Assembly (NCBI GenBank): GCA_026197195.1
Contig: JAPHUG010000214.1
Coordinates: 1 to 17,396, forward strand
DNA length: 17,396 bases
Reading direction: 5' to 3'
Source of the DNA: Sedimenticola sp.
GTDB lineage: Bacteria; Pseudomonadota; Gammaproteobacteria; Chromatiales; Chromatiaceae
Shown here: positions 7,947-15,904 of the stretch, in pieces
Layout of the letters: each line of letters starts with the position of its first letter
Numbering within the stretch: position 1 is the stretch's first letter
Notes under the pieces: model-generated
Told to the model about the DNA's origin: nothing
What the model saw: only the letters and a program-made list of their open reading frames with translations
Database searches by the model: none
Made by a program: the position numbers and the translations under genes

Positions 7947-9059
7947 TTACTGAGACGCTTCGTCCTTTTTTCTAATACTGCGAAACCGTCTAATCCAGGG
8001 TGGTTCCAGCTTGTTATTGTCCAGGATTACCTTCTTGGCTTGAATGGCTTGTTCCATGGTTTCGAAACTGCCAGCCAATACGCCGTACCATCGATAACCG
8101 TAACGTCCAAAAGGAAACAGCGTAACGTGCCAATCACTTTTAAGGCCCAGCGCAACCCGTTCCGCGCTCGCCTGTTTATCGCTGCTGAATAGTTGCAAGG
8201 TAAAATAGTCATCCGGTTGACGCTCAATCCAGGCCATGTCATTCAGATCAGATTCACGTTTGCTGGAGTGACGCTGGTCGTCTGAACGCTCCGGTTCCCT
8301 CTGCTCAGCCCCACCCCCTATTACGGCGTTATCGGTCTCTTGCACCCGTTTTGACTGAAGTCTGTAACTGGTCTTGCTAACCACCTGATCATGACCCGTT
8401 TCACTCACAAGGCCGTAGTGAGTCAAGTCATCTGGAAACGTTGTAATCAAGGCACCAGGACTGACTGTATTTTGTAAAATTTCAGATGCAATACTGAACG
8501 ACAACACCTCAGCCAATGGCTCTTCGACATTACTGATGCCTAAACGACTCAGTGTCTCCATAGCCTGGGGTGAACCCTTTTTTGCTGCCAGACGATACCA
8601 TTCCGTGGCCTTATCAAGGTCTTGTTCAACACCCCGTCCAAGATAGTACAAGGCACCCATTTTCAACTGTGCGTGAACATACTCACGCTCTGCTGCCTTT
8701 TTCCACCAGTACAATGCACGATCAGCATCCTGCTCTATCAGTTCTCCGTGTTGATAATTATTGCCCAGCTGATACTGTGCAGGCGCAAACCCGCCTTCCG
8801 CAGCCAGTGTCAAAAAGGTCAATGCCGTCTCTTCACTCTTCTCGACACCCAGTCCCTTGGAGAAAAGCACACTGAGGTAGTACTGTGCCCGCGCATCACC
8901 TTTATCCGCCTCCGGCACCCAGTATTCATAGGCATCGCGCCACTGCTTTTTTTCAAACGCCTCATAGCCTGACTGTATCGGGTTCTGTGCGGCAGAGAGC
9001 AAGGTACTCCAGAACAGCACTCCTGCGGCAATCCACTGATAGCGGTCCATCTGCTTCAT
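7947..9059 (-). CDS. Exported Sel1-repeat protein with C-terminal SPOR domain
   Basis: This 370-residue protein begins with a signal-peptide-like segment (about residues 8-24, hydrophobic, then LSAAQ). Residues about 41-173 hold three to four Sel1/TPR-like repeats, recognisable by A-x-Y-x-L-G-x-x-Y-x-x-G-x-G-V and W-x-x-x-A-A: YYLSVLFSKGLGVEKS, YQLGNNYQHGELIEQD and LKMGALYYLGRGVEQDL. After a polar linker (about 175-280) comes a C-terminal SPOR domain (about 284-346, FTLQLFSSDK to AGSFETMEQAIQAKK). SPOR domains bind peptidoglycan that lacks stem peptides, often at division septa. Sel1 repeats mediate protein-protein contacts. The protein should sit in the periplasm and link the cell wall to a partner. 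Its ATG overlaps the mscS-like stop (ATGA at 9056-9059), so translation is probably coupled to the channel gene. The combination with a mechanosensitive channel suggests a shared envelope-stress role. Confidence 0.87.
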   Translation of the reverse strand: MKQMDRYQWIAAGVLFWSTLLSAAQNPIQSGYEAFEKKQWRDAYEYWVPEADKGDARAQYYLSVLFSKGLGVEKSEETALTFLTLAAEGGFAPAQYQLGNNYQHGELIEQDADRALYWWKKAAEREYVHAQLKMGALYYLGRGVEQDLDKATEWYRLAAKKGSPQAMETLSRLGISNVEEPLAEVLSFSIASEILQNTVSPGALITTFPDDLTHYGLVSETGHDQVVSKTSYRLQSKRVQETDNAVIGGGAEQREPERSDDQRHSSKRESDLNDMAWIERQPDDYFTLQLFSSDKQASAERVALGLKSDWHVTLFPFGRYGYRWYGVLAGSFETMEQAIQAKKVILDNNKLEPPWIRRFRSIRKKDEASQ

Positions 9060-10795
9060 GATGCGGGAGGAAAGACGACAGGATCCGGCTTCACGCCCAG
9101 GCCGGTACTTTCAGAGACAATGGCAATCGCCTCTTTTCGCCCCAGATCCTGAGCCTGTTTCTGTTCCATTGATTCAGCCTGCGATCCTTCAAACTCCTCA
9201 GATCGCATGTAGAGTGTCTGGGTTGGAAAGGCAAACTCAACACCTAATCGCTTCGCTAAACGTAAAATATCCAGTAAAAAACGGTGGCGTTCCCGTAGCT
9301 CAGTATTCCATTCAGGCGTTTCCCAAAACACATAAAGCAGTACATTCAACGATGAGGCAGCAAACTCATTGAGATAGACTTGATAGTAATCTTTTCGCAT
9401 GTAGGGGTGTTGGCGAATCAGTTCCCGTATACCCTCACAAAACGCTTCAATGCGATCCGGTGGCGTGTCATAGGTCAATGAGAGTTTACAGGAGAGGCGT
9501 CTAAAACGGCGTTCCCCCATGTTATCGACATCAGCCGTTATGAATTTGGAATTGGGTACGGTAACAACAGAGTTGTAGAAGGTACGGATGCGGGTACTGC
9601 GAAAGCCGATACGCTCTACCGAGCCTTCTACCGAACCGACGATAACCCAGTCACCGACAGAGAATGTACGATCCATCAGAACCGTAACCGAACCGAACAG
9701 GTTCTGCACCATATCCTTGGCGGCCAAGGCAAAGGCCAAGCCGCCCAGGCCAAGACCGGCCAACAGACTGGAGATATCAACATTGATATTGTCGGCGATA
9801 AACACAAAGCCGATAACTGTGATGAATATCTTGAGCGTTTTTGGAATCAGCGGTACCAGTGCATCATCCATTTTGTTATCAGTAGTCAATGCCCGACGCA
9901 TCAGGTAGATGGCCACTATGTCCACTAATCGGTAGGCAGCCCAGACCCCCGACAAACTGGCCAGGAATTTAACCGCCACCAGGAGAATAAGGAGAGAGTC
10001 CTCACCAAGGCCCAACAGATTAATACCTATCCACCAGATCACGGCCATGACCATCAGCCCGAGTGGTCGCAACACCTGGTCAGAGAGCGCTTTGAGTTCA
10101 TCATTACTGGAACGGCTCTTCCAGCTTCGAACAACACTGCGTAAAAACAGGGAGATGAGCTTGTCAGCCACAACACCGATGAGAATGATCAGAAGTATCC
10201 CAAACCATTGCCAGTTTTCCAGCAGGAAATCACGCTGTTTGAAGCGCTCTGGAATCTGTTGCCTTATGCGGAGATGCAGGGGGAGATAATTCTTTTCACT
10301 CTCATCACTTTTGACTCTCTTTTTGGTCGCCAGCTCATCAAGTATCAGAGGCAGTTTTGCAATGCCTTCCTGATCAAACAGCCAGCGCCCATCCTCTATC
10401 GGCGCAATCCTGATCGTTCCGCTCTTATAGTTGGCAAAGACATAGGGCTTTCCACTGGTACGTGCTGGCACCCGGTTGGTGTCCACCACCCGGGTACGAT
10501 CCATCACCTCAAGCAGCATCCAGGCCAGATCTCTGCCGCGCTCTTTACGCACCAGTTGATTGACACCTGACAGGTCCAGCGTGGTGAGTGCATCATTAAT
10601 CCGTTCCGGGTCACCCCGTTTGATATCGTTCATGGCATGGAGAAAGGTCTCCATGGTAGCGCGGGGAGAGACCAGGGTAGAGGGTGGTGCCTTACGTTGT
10701 TTCGCCTCTTCATCGGTCTCGCCTTTTTCCTGAGAGAAAACCGGCTGACTAACGCTGACAAATAGAAACAGAATGAAAAAAAACGAACGCCACAT
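9056..10795 (-). CDS. MscS-family mechanosensitive ion channel with periplasmic N-domain
   Basis: This 579-residue protein has a signal peptide (about residues 1-21) and a soluble, presumably periplasmic domain (about 22-190). Membrane helices follow at about 195-218, 241-262, 267-298 and 318-334. The pore-lining helix and MscS core run from about 340: GLGLGGLAFALAAKDMVQN, FGSVTVLMDRTFSVGDWVIV, GSVERIGFRSTRIRT and VTVPNSKF, which are the signature of MscS channels. The beta and alpha-beta cytosolic domains extend to about 530, followed by a charged tail. E. coli MscS has 286 residues; the extra N-terminal part resembles larger MscS-like proteins. It should open under membrane tension to release solutes during hypo-osmotic shock. 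It is the first gene of a two-gene unit with the Sel1/SPOR gene, which overlaps it by 4 bases. Confidence 0.93.
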   Translation of the reverse strand: MWRSFFFILFLFVSVSQPVFSQEKGETDEEAKQRKAPPSTLVSPRATMETFLHAMNDIKRGDPERINDALTTLDLSGVNQLVRKERGRDLAWMLLEVMDRTRVVDTNRVPARTSGKPYVFANYKSGTIRIAPIEDGRWLFDQEGIAKLPLILDELATKKRVKSDESEKNYLPLHLRIRQQIPERFKQRDFLLENWQWFGILLIILIGVVADKLISLFLRSVVRSWKSRSSNDELKALSDQVLRPLGLMVMAVIWWIGINLLGLGEDSLLILLVAVKFLASLSGVWAAYRLVDIVAIYLMRRALTTDNKMDDALVPLIPKTLKIFITVIGFVFIADNINVDISSLLAGLGLGGLAFALAAKDMVQNLFGSVTVLMDRTFSVGDWVIVGSVEGSVERIGFRSTRIRTFYNSVVTVPNSKFITADVDNMGERRFRRLSCKLSLTYDTPPDRIEAFCEGIRELIRQHPYMRKDYYQVYLNEFAASSLNVLLYVFWETPEWNTELRERHRFLLDILRLAKRLGVEFAFPTQTLYMRSEEFEGSQAESMEQKQAQDLGRKEAIAIVSESTGLGVKPDPVVFPPAS

Positions 10796-10846
10796 GGTCT
10801 ACAGTTCCCTTTTTGAATCAACAACCTTGGAGGGTCTAAATAGTAC

Positions 10847-10885
10847 CTCTATGTGGTGTCACTGTCTAAAGTGGACACCCTAGAG
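10847..10885. repeat. Imperfect inverted repeat between the mscS-like gene and panC
   Basis: CTCTA (10847-10851) pairs with TAGAG (10881-10885), and GGTGTCAC (10855-10862) pairs with GTGGACACC (10871-10879) around one bulged base, leaving an 8-base loop. There is no T-run on either side, so it is not a standard intrinsic terminator. It lies in the 220-base gap upstream of the mscS-like gene and downstream of panC, and could be an operator, a processing hairpin or a relic of a small mobile repeat. Confidence 0.5.
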
Positions 10886-11015
10886 TGAGCAGCAGATCAG
10901 GTCGGGAGACGGAAAACGGGATACTAGTGCACCGAGTCAAGGTTCCAGAATGGACGAAACGGGTGGGAAGTAATGAGTAGCCATCCTGTCCAACTCATAG
11001 CAAAGTTACGGCGGA

Positions 11016-11867
11016 TTATTCCAGGGTGATCTGTATGTTATCAATCAAGCGGGCCTTGCCCAGATAGGCCGCGGCCAAGATCACCAACGACTTATCATCA
11101 GCAGTGGGTTCGGCCAGATCTTCAGCTCTGCGAATGGCGTAATAATCGGGCGTAAAGCCTTCTGATTCCAATCGGGCCATCGCCTGCTGTTCAAGAGAGG
11201 CGATGACAAAGTTGCCTTTTCGAAGTGCTTCAACACTCCGTTGCAGCTGTTGATAGAGGGCTGGTGCAATGGAACGTTCCGCATCGGTAAGATAGCCATT
11301 GCGAGAACTGCGGGCCAATCCATCCACTTCCCGGACCGTGGGAAGACCCAAAATCTCGATGGGAAGTGAGAGGTCCTGCACCATCTGGCGAATAACCATC
11401 AACTGCTGATAGTCCTTCTCACCAAACAGCGCTACATCGGGTTGCGCCATATTGAACAACTTACAGACAACCGTTGCCACTCCAACAAAGTGTCCGGGAC
11501 GGGAGGCCCCACAAAACAGATCAGACAGACCGGGCACTTCGACCTTGGTCTGTATCGCCTGTGGCCGATGGTACATCTCGGTCACTGTCGGGGTAAACAG
11601 CAGATCGGTGCCCACGCTGATCAGCTTGTCTGAGTCATCAATCAGGGTACGAGGGTATGAAGCAAAGTCCTCCCCTTCACCAAATTGCAGTGGATTGACA
11701 AAGATGGAAACAACCACCCGGTCGGCTAATGAGCGCGCCTTGCGAACCAGATCCAGGTGCCCCTCATGCAGATTCCCCATCGTCGGCACCAGTGCCACAC
11801 GCTGTCCGGCCGCACGCCAACCGGCTACTGAATGGCGCAGGTCTGTAACAGTTTCAACGGTAATCAT
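11016..11867 (-). CDS. panC: Pantothenate synthetase
   Basis: This 283-residue protein is the normal length for PanC, which joins pantoate and beta-alanine using ATP to make pantothenate, the precursor of coenzyme A. Family motifs are in order: [14 protein letters not shown] (28-41, containing the HxGH nucleotide-binding element), [45 protein letters not shown] (148-156), and [15 protein letters not shown] with the KMSKS-like SSRN at 187-190. The ATG at 11867 overlaps the panB stop by four bases (ATGA), so the two are translationally coupled. It is the last gene of the pcnB-folK-dNK-panB-panC series. I see no clear terminator after its stop. Confidence 0.97.
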   Translation of the reverse strand: MITVETVTDLRHSVAGWRAAGQRVALVPTMGNLHEGHLDLVRKARSLADRVVVSIFVNPLQFGEGEDFASYPRTLIDDSDKLISVGTDLLFTPTVTEMYHRPQAIQTKVEVPGLSDLFCGASRPGHFVGVATVVCKLFNMAQPDVALFGEKDYQQLMVIRQMVQDLSLPIEILGLPTVREVDGLARSSRNGYLTDAERSIAPALYQQLQRSVEALRKGNFVIASLEQQAMARLESEGFTPDYYAIRRAEDLAEPTADDKSLVILAAAYLGKARLIDNIQITLE

Positions 11868-12661
11868 TTAAAGCTGTGCTCCTCAGCCGGAAATGTTCCC
11901 TCTTTCACTGCTTTGACATAATGAGCGATCGCCTCGGCTATGGATGAGGCATCGACAAGAAAGTTCTTAACAAATTTAGGACTCTGCCGTGGCGTAATAC
12001 CGAGCATGTCGTAGATCACCAGGACCTGGCCATCACACCCGGGGCCGGCACCAATGCCTATAACGGGAATAGTCAGTGATTCACTGATCTCACGGGCCAA
12101 CGGGGTGGGTACACACTCCAGCACCAACATCTGAGCCCCTGCAGCCTCAAGTGCCAGTGCATCTTCTTTCATAATCCGGGCCGATTCATCATCCCGCCCC
12201 TGTACACGATAACCACCCAGTTTATGAACCGACTGGGGTAGCAGGCCCAGATGGGCACAGACCGGGATACCATTGGCTGTGAGCTGACGTACTGTCTCCA
12301 GCTGAGTAGCACCGCCCTCAAGCTTGACCATATGGGCACCCCCATCTTTCATCAAGCGGCCTGCGGTACCCAGGGCCTGTTCGGCTGAGCTGTAGCTCAT
12401 AAAGGGCATATCAGCAATTAAAAGCGCTTTTCGACGTCCCCTGGCAACACATTGGGTATGGTAGACAATCTCTTCCACATCCACTGGCAAGGTGCTCTCC
12501 TGTCCCTGAATCACCATTCCGAGCGAATCGCCCACCAGGATGACCTCCACACCGGCATCTTCAATGAGGCTGGTAAAACTGGCATCGTAACTGGTTAAAA
12601 CAGCAATCTTTTCATGCTGTTGCTTCATCTGTATCAATGTCGCGGTTGTTACATGGGACAT
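11864..12661 (-). CDS. panB: 3-methyl-2-oxobutanoate hydroxymethyltransferase
   Basis: This 265-residue enzyme matches E. coli PanB in length and active site. It transfers a hydroxymethyl group from methylene-tetrahydrofolate to ketoisovalerate, making ketopantoate, the first committed step to pantothenate. The magnesium ligands are visible as D45 (VGDSLGM), D84 (ADMPFMSY) and E115 (KLEGG). The catalytic Glu is E182 (LECVP), and [14 protein letters not shown] is the C-terminal signature. The enzyme is cytosolic and typically decameric. It is placed with panC (overlap ATGA) and 71 bases after the deoxynucleoside kinase gene. The folate dependence gives a loose metabolic link to folK two genes upstream. 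Confidence 0.97.
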   Translation of the reverse strand: MSHVTTATLIQMKQQHEKIAVLTSYDASFTSLIEDAGVEVILVGDSLGMVIQGQESTLPVDVEEIVYHTQCVARGRRKALLIADMPFMSYSSAEQALGTAGRLMKDGGAHMVKLEGGATQLETVRQLTANGIPVCAHLGLLPQSVHKLGGYRVQGRDDESARIMKEDALALEAAGAQMLVLECVPTPLAREISESLTIPVIGIGAGPGCDGQVLVIYDMLGITPRQSPKFVKNFLVDASSIAEAIAHYVKAVKEGTFPAEEHSFK

Positions 12662-12732
12662 AACTTTTTTACCCCGTTTTCTCTTTTTCCACTGTTAGTC
12701 GGAATCGGATAACCGTTTTGTGCAGTGCAATA

Positions 12733-13392
12733 TTACAACAAGAGTGGTGCCGGATTGAAATAATGTTTTCCAGTACCTACCGTACAGATCTGTTCCAGCA
12801 GCAGCTGGTAGTCTTTTTCACGCTCAACCGGGTTGATTTCTGCCGCATTGATTATCAACAAAGGCGACTTGTCATAATGGTAGAAGAAATCTGTATAGGC
12901 GTCGCTCAAACGCTTGAGATACTGGGCATCCAGCCGGCGCTCCTGCGGACGTCCGCGCTTTCGTATCCGCTCCATAAGCACCTCTATTGGCGCCTGTAGA
13001 TAGACAACCAGATCAGGGGACGGCGCCTCCATGGTGAGACCGGCATAGACCTGTTCGTATAGCTTCAACTCTTCACTATCCAGGTTAATACCCGCAAATA
13101 GCCGATCCTTTTCCAGCATGTAATCAGCTACCAGGGCCGTTTTGAACATATCCCGCTGTCGCAATCCCTGTAATTGTTCGCTACGTTGAAATAGAAAAAA
13201 GAGCTGGGTCGGGAAGGCCGCACGCTTGCCATCGTTGTAAAAACGATCCAAAAAAGGATTCTCGTCAACCGCTTCAAGGAGTGTTTCCGCCGAAAAACTC
13301 ACCGCCAAGCGGTTTACCAGGCTGGTCTTCCCCACACCGATCGGTCCCTCGACCACGATATAGCTTGGCGGTCTGGTCGCTGAGTCGCTCAC
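12733..13392 (-). CDS. Deoxynucleoside kinase (deoxyadenosine/deoxyguanosine kinase family)
   Basis: This 219-residue kinase of the dNK/thymidine-kinase-2 superfamily carries a P-loop near its start (VEGPIGVGKTSL). It also has a family ENPFL motif with the catalytic acidic residue just before it (LEAVDENPFL), KDRLFAGINLD with the DR pair, and an Arg-rich lid (RIRKRGRPQERRL). It should phosphorylate a purine or pyrimidine deoxynucleoside for dNTP salvage; substrate choice cannot be read from sequence. The start is a judgement. I prefer GTG at 13392, which overlaps the folK stop as GTGA and has GGAG five bases upstream (13398-13401). An upstream in-frame GTG at 13419 would add nine residues and a 31-base overlap. 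This kinase between folK and panB is a recurring arrangement in gammaproteobacteria. Confidence 0.9.
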   Translation of the reverse strand: MSDSATRPPSYIVVEGPIGVGKTSLVNRLAVSFSAETLLEAVDENPFLDRFYNDGKRAAFPTQLFFLFQRSEQLQGLRQRDMFKTALVADYMLEKDRLFAGINLDSEELKLYEQVYAGLTMEAPSPDLVVYLQAPIEVLMERIRKRGRPQERRLDAQYLKRLSDAYTDFFYHYDKSPLLIINAAEINPVEREKDYQLLLEQICTVGTGKHYFNPAPLLL

Positions 13393-13889
13393 AGCTTCTC
13401 CAACCCGTTCAGAGGACACTCAGCAACCAGTGACTGTATAGCGCCCAAACCAGGAATCATCAGTGTATTGGCAATCTCCTGCAACGGATAGAGCACAAAG
13501 GCTCGTTCCGCCAATCCGGGATGTGGAACGGTCAGCTCCTCATCCGATAATTGACTTTCACCATACACAAGTAGGTCCAGATCCAGGGTACGGGCACCCC
13601 AGCGTCGCTCCCGTTTGCGGCCGTGCTGCTGTTCAATCGACTGAAGTTCAGTAAGTAACCGATGGGGATTGAGTGAGGTTTCCAGCGCCGCCGCAGCATT
13701 GATGTAATCAGGCTGATCCGCCGGCCCCATAGGAGGACTACGATAAAGACTGGAGCAGGAAATCAGGCGGCTATCAGGGAGCTGCCTGAGTTCATCCAAG
13801 GCTGTTTGCACGTGCTGAACAGGATTATCCAGATTACTACCCAATCCAATATAGGCCGTTACCGGCCCCTTGTTTTTGGTGCTATACAT
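13389..13889 (-). CDS. folK: HPPK: 6-hydroxymethyl-7,8-dihydropterin pyrophosphokinase
   Basis: This 166-residue enzyme is the usual size for a single-domain HPPK. It transfers pyrophosphate from ATP to hydroxymethyl-dihydropterin, preparing it for dihydropteroate synthase in folate synthesis. Visible motifs are the N-terminal AYIGLGSNL, SLYRSPPMGPADQPDYINA, and the signature RWGARTLDLDLLVYG with magnesium-binding D103 and D105, followed by LTVPHPGLAERAFVLYPL. The ATG at 13889 is chosen over an upstream in-frame start at 13970 because it lies just before the conserved N-terminus, ten bases after the pcnB stop. The upstream choice would add residues inside pcnB. The stop overlaps the kinase start (GTGA), suggesting translational coupling. 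Confidence 0.95.
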   Translation of the reverse strand: MYSTKNKGPVTAYIGLGSNLDNPVQHVQTALDELRQLPDSRLISCSSLYRSPPMGPADQPDYINAAAALETSLNPHRLLTELQSIEQQHGRKRERRWGARTLDLDLLVYGESQLSDEELTVPHPGLAERAFVLYPLQEIANTLMIPGLGAIQSLVAECPLNGLEKL

Positions 13890-13899
13890 GATGATGAGT

Positions 13900-15201
13900 T
13901 TATTCTGAATCGGCCGGTTTGGAAGAACGTCTTCTGCGTCTTCTGCGACGACGCGGCTTATCACCCGCACCGGCAGCCTGGCGTATCAACTGACTGCGCT
14001 CTTCACCTTCAGTCTCCTGAAAACGAGTCCACCACTCTGCCAGCTCCTGATCAGCCTCTCCCGATTCGGCGCGCAGTAATAGGAAATCGTATGCAGCACG
14101 AAACCGTGGGTGGGTCAAAAGCCGGTGGGGGCGCTTACCCGCGCGCTGTTCAAAGCGGTGCTGCAGGCTCCAGATTTCCCGCATCGGTATGCTGAAACGC
14201 TTGGGTATCGAGACCTGGTTCAATTGATCCATCAGGACTTCCGTACCCGCCTCTTGCATTGCCTGTAGTGGTGACTCCCCGGCATCTCTCAACCGTTTGG
14301 CCAACAGCCTGACAGGCTCCCATAGCAACACCGCAAACAGAAACGCAGGCGTGACCGGTTTTCCTTCGCTAATGCGGATATCGGTGTTCTTCAGCCCACG
14401 ATTAACAAAGGTAATGGGAAATTCATGATCTTCATGACTGAGGCTCTCTTCCGTTTGCGGGAAAAGCTCACCAAACAGGCCATAATGGCGAAGCTTCTCA
14501 AAGGTCTCTAGCGCGACACCCGCCATGAACAGCTTCAGCACCTCTTCAAACAGACGGGCAGCGGGCACGCTCTGTAGCAGACTGCCCAACTCCAACAGCG
14601 GCTTTTCACAGGCTGGATTGATAATGAAGCCGAGCTTTGCAGCAAACCGAACCGCCCGGAGCATCCGGACAGGGTCTTCCCGATAACGGGTCTCAGGATC
14701 ACCCAGCAGCCGCAAAGTGCCGGCCCTGAGATCTTCCAGGCCGCCGGCATAATCCACTACAGAGAAATCATCAATATTGTAGTAGAGGGCATTAATGGTG
14801 AAATCCCGTCGCAGGGCATCTTCTTCGATGGTGCCATAGATATTATCCCGCACCAGCATGCCATTCTCTGTCTCCCGGTCACCTTTAGACTCGTCCTGCA
14901 TGCTGCGGAACGTGGCTACTTCGATGATATCCCGCCCAAAATGGACATGAGCCAGCCTGAAACGGCGGCCAATCAGGCGACAATTGCGGAAAACCTCCTT
15001 AACCTGTTCCGGTGTGGCATCGGTAGCCACATCGAAATCCTTTGGCTCTCGACCCAGCAACAGATCACGTACCCCCCCGCCCACAAGGTAGGATTGGTAG
15101 CCGGCATTTTTGAGTCGATACAATACCTTAGTGGCATGTTCGCTGATATTGGCCCTGGAGATATTATGATCAGAGCGGGAGATGATATTCGGCGTAGCTA
15201 T
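13900..15201 (-). CDS. pcnB: Poly(A) polymerase I, probable AUA start codon
   Basis: Poly(A) polymerase adds 3' A-tails to RNA, marking it for degradation. The nucleotidyltransferase head is clear: YLVGGGVRDLLLGREPKDFDVATDAT with catalytic D55 and D57 (counting from AUA), RRFRLAHVHFG, IEEDALRRDFTINALYYN and ETRYREDPVRMLRAVRFAAKLG. The C-terminus ends in nine consecutive arginines (13927-13953), an RNA-binding tail as in E. coli. The first standard start codon is TTG at 15123, which falls inside the conserved KVMYRL motif. Coding similarity to E. coli continues upstream (here ISRANISEHATKVLYRL, E. coli ISRKDISENALKVMYRL) until an in-frame TAA at 15214-15216. No ATG, GTG or TTG lies in that stretch. 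ATA at 15201 follows AAGGA by nine bases and is the best start, giving 433 residues. E. coli pcnB itself is reported to start at AUU. pcnB heads the folK-dNK-panB-panC series. Confidence 0.93.
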   Translation of the reverse strand: MATPNIISRSDHNISRANISEHATKVLYRLKNAGYQSYLVGGGVRDLLLGREPKDFDVATDATPEQVKEVFRNCRLIGRRFRLAHVHFGRDIIEVATFRSMQDESKGDRETENGMLVRDNIYGTIEEDALRRDFTINALYYNIDDFSVVDYAGGLEDLRAGTLRLLGDPETRYREDPVRMLRAVRFAAKLGFIINPACEKPLLELGSLLQSVPAARLFEEVLKLFMAGVALETFEKLRHYGLFGELFPQTEESLSHEDHEFPITFVNRGLKNTDIRISEGKPVTPAFLFAVLLWEPVRLLAKRLRDAGESPLQAMQEAGTEVLMDQLNQVSIPKRFSIPMREIWSLQHRFEQRAGKRPHRLLTHPRFRAAYDFLLLRAESGEADQELAEWWTRFQETEGEERSQLIRQAAGAGDKPRRRRRRRRRSSKPADSE

Positions 15202-15210
15202 TTTATTTAT

Positions 15211-15215
15211 TCCTT
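15211..15215 (-). promoter_or_regulatory. Shine-Dalgarno supporting a non-canonical pcnB start
   Basis: AAGGA on the minus strand (15215-15211) lies nine bases before the ATA at 15201-15199. It is the only good ribosome-binding site between the in-frame TAA (15214-15216) and the conserved pcnB coding sequence, and it is too far (about 87 bases) from the TTG at 15123 to serve that codon. Confidence 0.6.
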
Positions 15216-15285
15216 ATTTACATCAAAAAAATGCTGCGCCCAGAGTGTACAGAATCATGGGTGTAAAAAAAATGGTAATAACGAC

Positions 15286-15313
15286 TTGAGCCAAAACAAC
15301 ACCTGAGTATAAT
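15286..15313 (+). promoter_or_regulatory. Sigma-70 promoter of tRNA-Glu
   Basis: TTGAGC (15286-15291, 4 of 6 to TTGACA), a 16-base spacer, then a perfect TATAAT (15308-15313). It is followed by a G+C-rich discriminator (ACACCGGCC), the type linked to growth-rate and ppGpp control of stable RNA. Transcription should begin near 15320, about 13 bases before the tRNA 5' end. Confidence 0.8.
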
Positions 15314-15332
15314 ACACCGGCCTGAGCGCACT

Positions 15333-15408
15333 GCTCCCTTCGTCTAGTGGCCTAGGACTCCGCCCTCTCACGGCGGCAACAGGGGTTCGAGTCCCCTAGG
15401 GAGTACCA
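15333..15408 (+). tRNA. tRNA-Glu (anticodon CUC), CCA encoded
   Basis: The 76-base gene folds as a cloverleaf: acceptor GCTCCCT/AGGGAGT, D arm GTC-TAGTGGCCTAG-GAC, anticodon arm CCGCC-CTCTCAC-GGCGG, T arm AGGGG-TTCGAGT-CCCCT. Anticodon bases 34-36 are CTC, reading GAG. The body is very like E. coli tRNA-Glu, which has UUC. The first acceptor pair is a G-U wobble and the discriminator is A, unlike the G1-C72 and G73 of E. coli tRNA-Glu. CCA is encoded at 15406-15408. It has its own promoter and terminator, so it is a single-gene transcription unit, divergent from pcnB. Confidence 0.95.
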
Positions 15409-15416
15409 AATACAAG

Positions 15417-15447
15417 CCAGCTAATTCAATGAGTTAGCTGGTTTTTT
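15417..15447 (+). terminator. Intrinsic terminator after tRNA-Glu
   Basis: CCAGCTAA (15417-15424) and TTAGCTGG (15434-15441) form a perfect 8-bp stem with a 9-base loop, followed directly by six T residues (15442-15447). It starts nine bases after the CCA end and is a textbook rho-independent terminator. Confidence 0.92.
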
Positions 15448-15904
15448 ATTGCCTACAACACTACCTCCAAATCCACCAATACGGAAATTGTATTGGGAAC
15501 AAGATGGATTAAATGATAACGACAACTTCCAATTGGTTATATAAGTTCAGGAAAGCTTACTAATTAGCCTCGACAAACAGCCACCCAATAAAGTTTTCTA
15601 TTCTTTCAGTTAAGGTTGAGGGTTCACGCTGCGCGTTTACCGAGAACCTTGACAACCTGGCGACGACCAATATCTACCATGTACAAAGAGCATAGCAGAG
15701 TGGCCAATCAGGATTTCGGGCATGGTTTATAGATCTGCGGTTTAGTAATTTCAGATCATAATATGACAGTTTTTTTTACAACTTGTACCTTGAACAGGGT
15801 CACCCACAAATAATAATCAATAAATAACAATTAGTTAGTAGACTGGCTCGATTATTGCCTTTGCGACCGAAGGTGGATTCTAAACTTTAATGGAATGTTA
15901 ATAA
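15448..15904. other. A+T-rich intergenic region between tRNA-Glu and the PEP-CTERM-like gene
   Basis: About 457 bases with no supported gene. It is visibly richer in A+T than the operons to its left. The only functional signal I can support is the -24/-12 promoter candidate near its right end. I looked for a repeat of the tRNA 3' end, which an integrated element would leave, and did not find one by eye. Confidence 0.55.
15844..15858 (+). promoter_or_regulatory. Sigma-54 (RpoN) -24/-12 promoter candidate for the PEP-CTERM-like gene
   Basis: TGGCTCG-ATTA-TTGC (15844-15858) matches the RpoN consensus TGGCACG-N4-TTGCW with one mismatch inside the -24 box; the base after GC is C instead of A/T. 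The essential GG and GC doublets are ten bases apart, as required. Initiation near 15870 would give a leader of about 35 bases to the ATG at 15905. Many PEP-CTERM genes are controlled by RpoN with the PrsK/PrsR two-component system, so the context fits. Confidence 0.6.

Noticed and set aside
15417..15447. Possible attachment-site repeat next to the tRNA
   Set aside because: The inverted repeat followed by six T residues is a standard terminator, and no second copy of the tRNA 3' end was found.
15624..15680. Short minus-strand frame reading MVDIGRRQVVKVLGKRAA then stop
   Set aside because: It looks like the tail of a protein, but only 18 codons are readable from ATG and I could not recognise a family; too weak to call a pseudogene.
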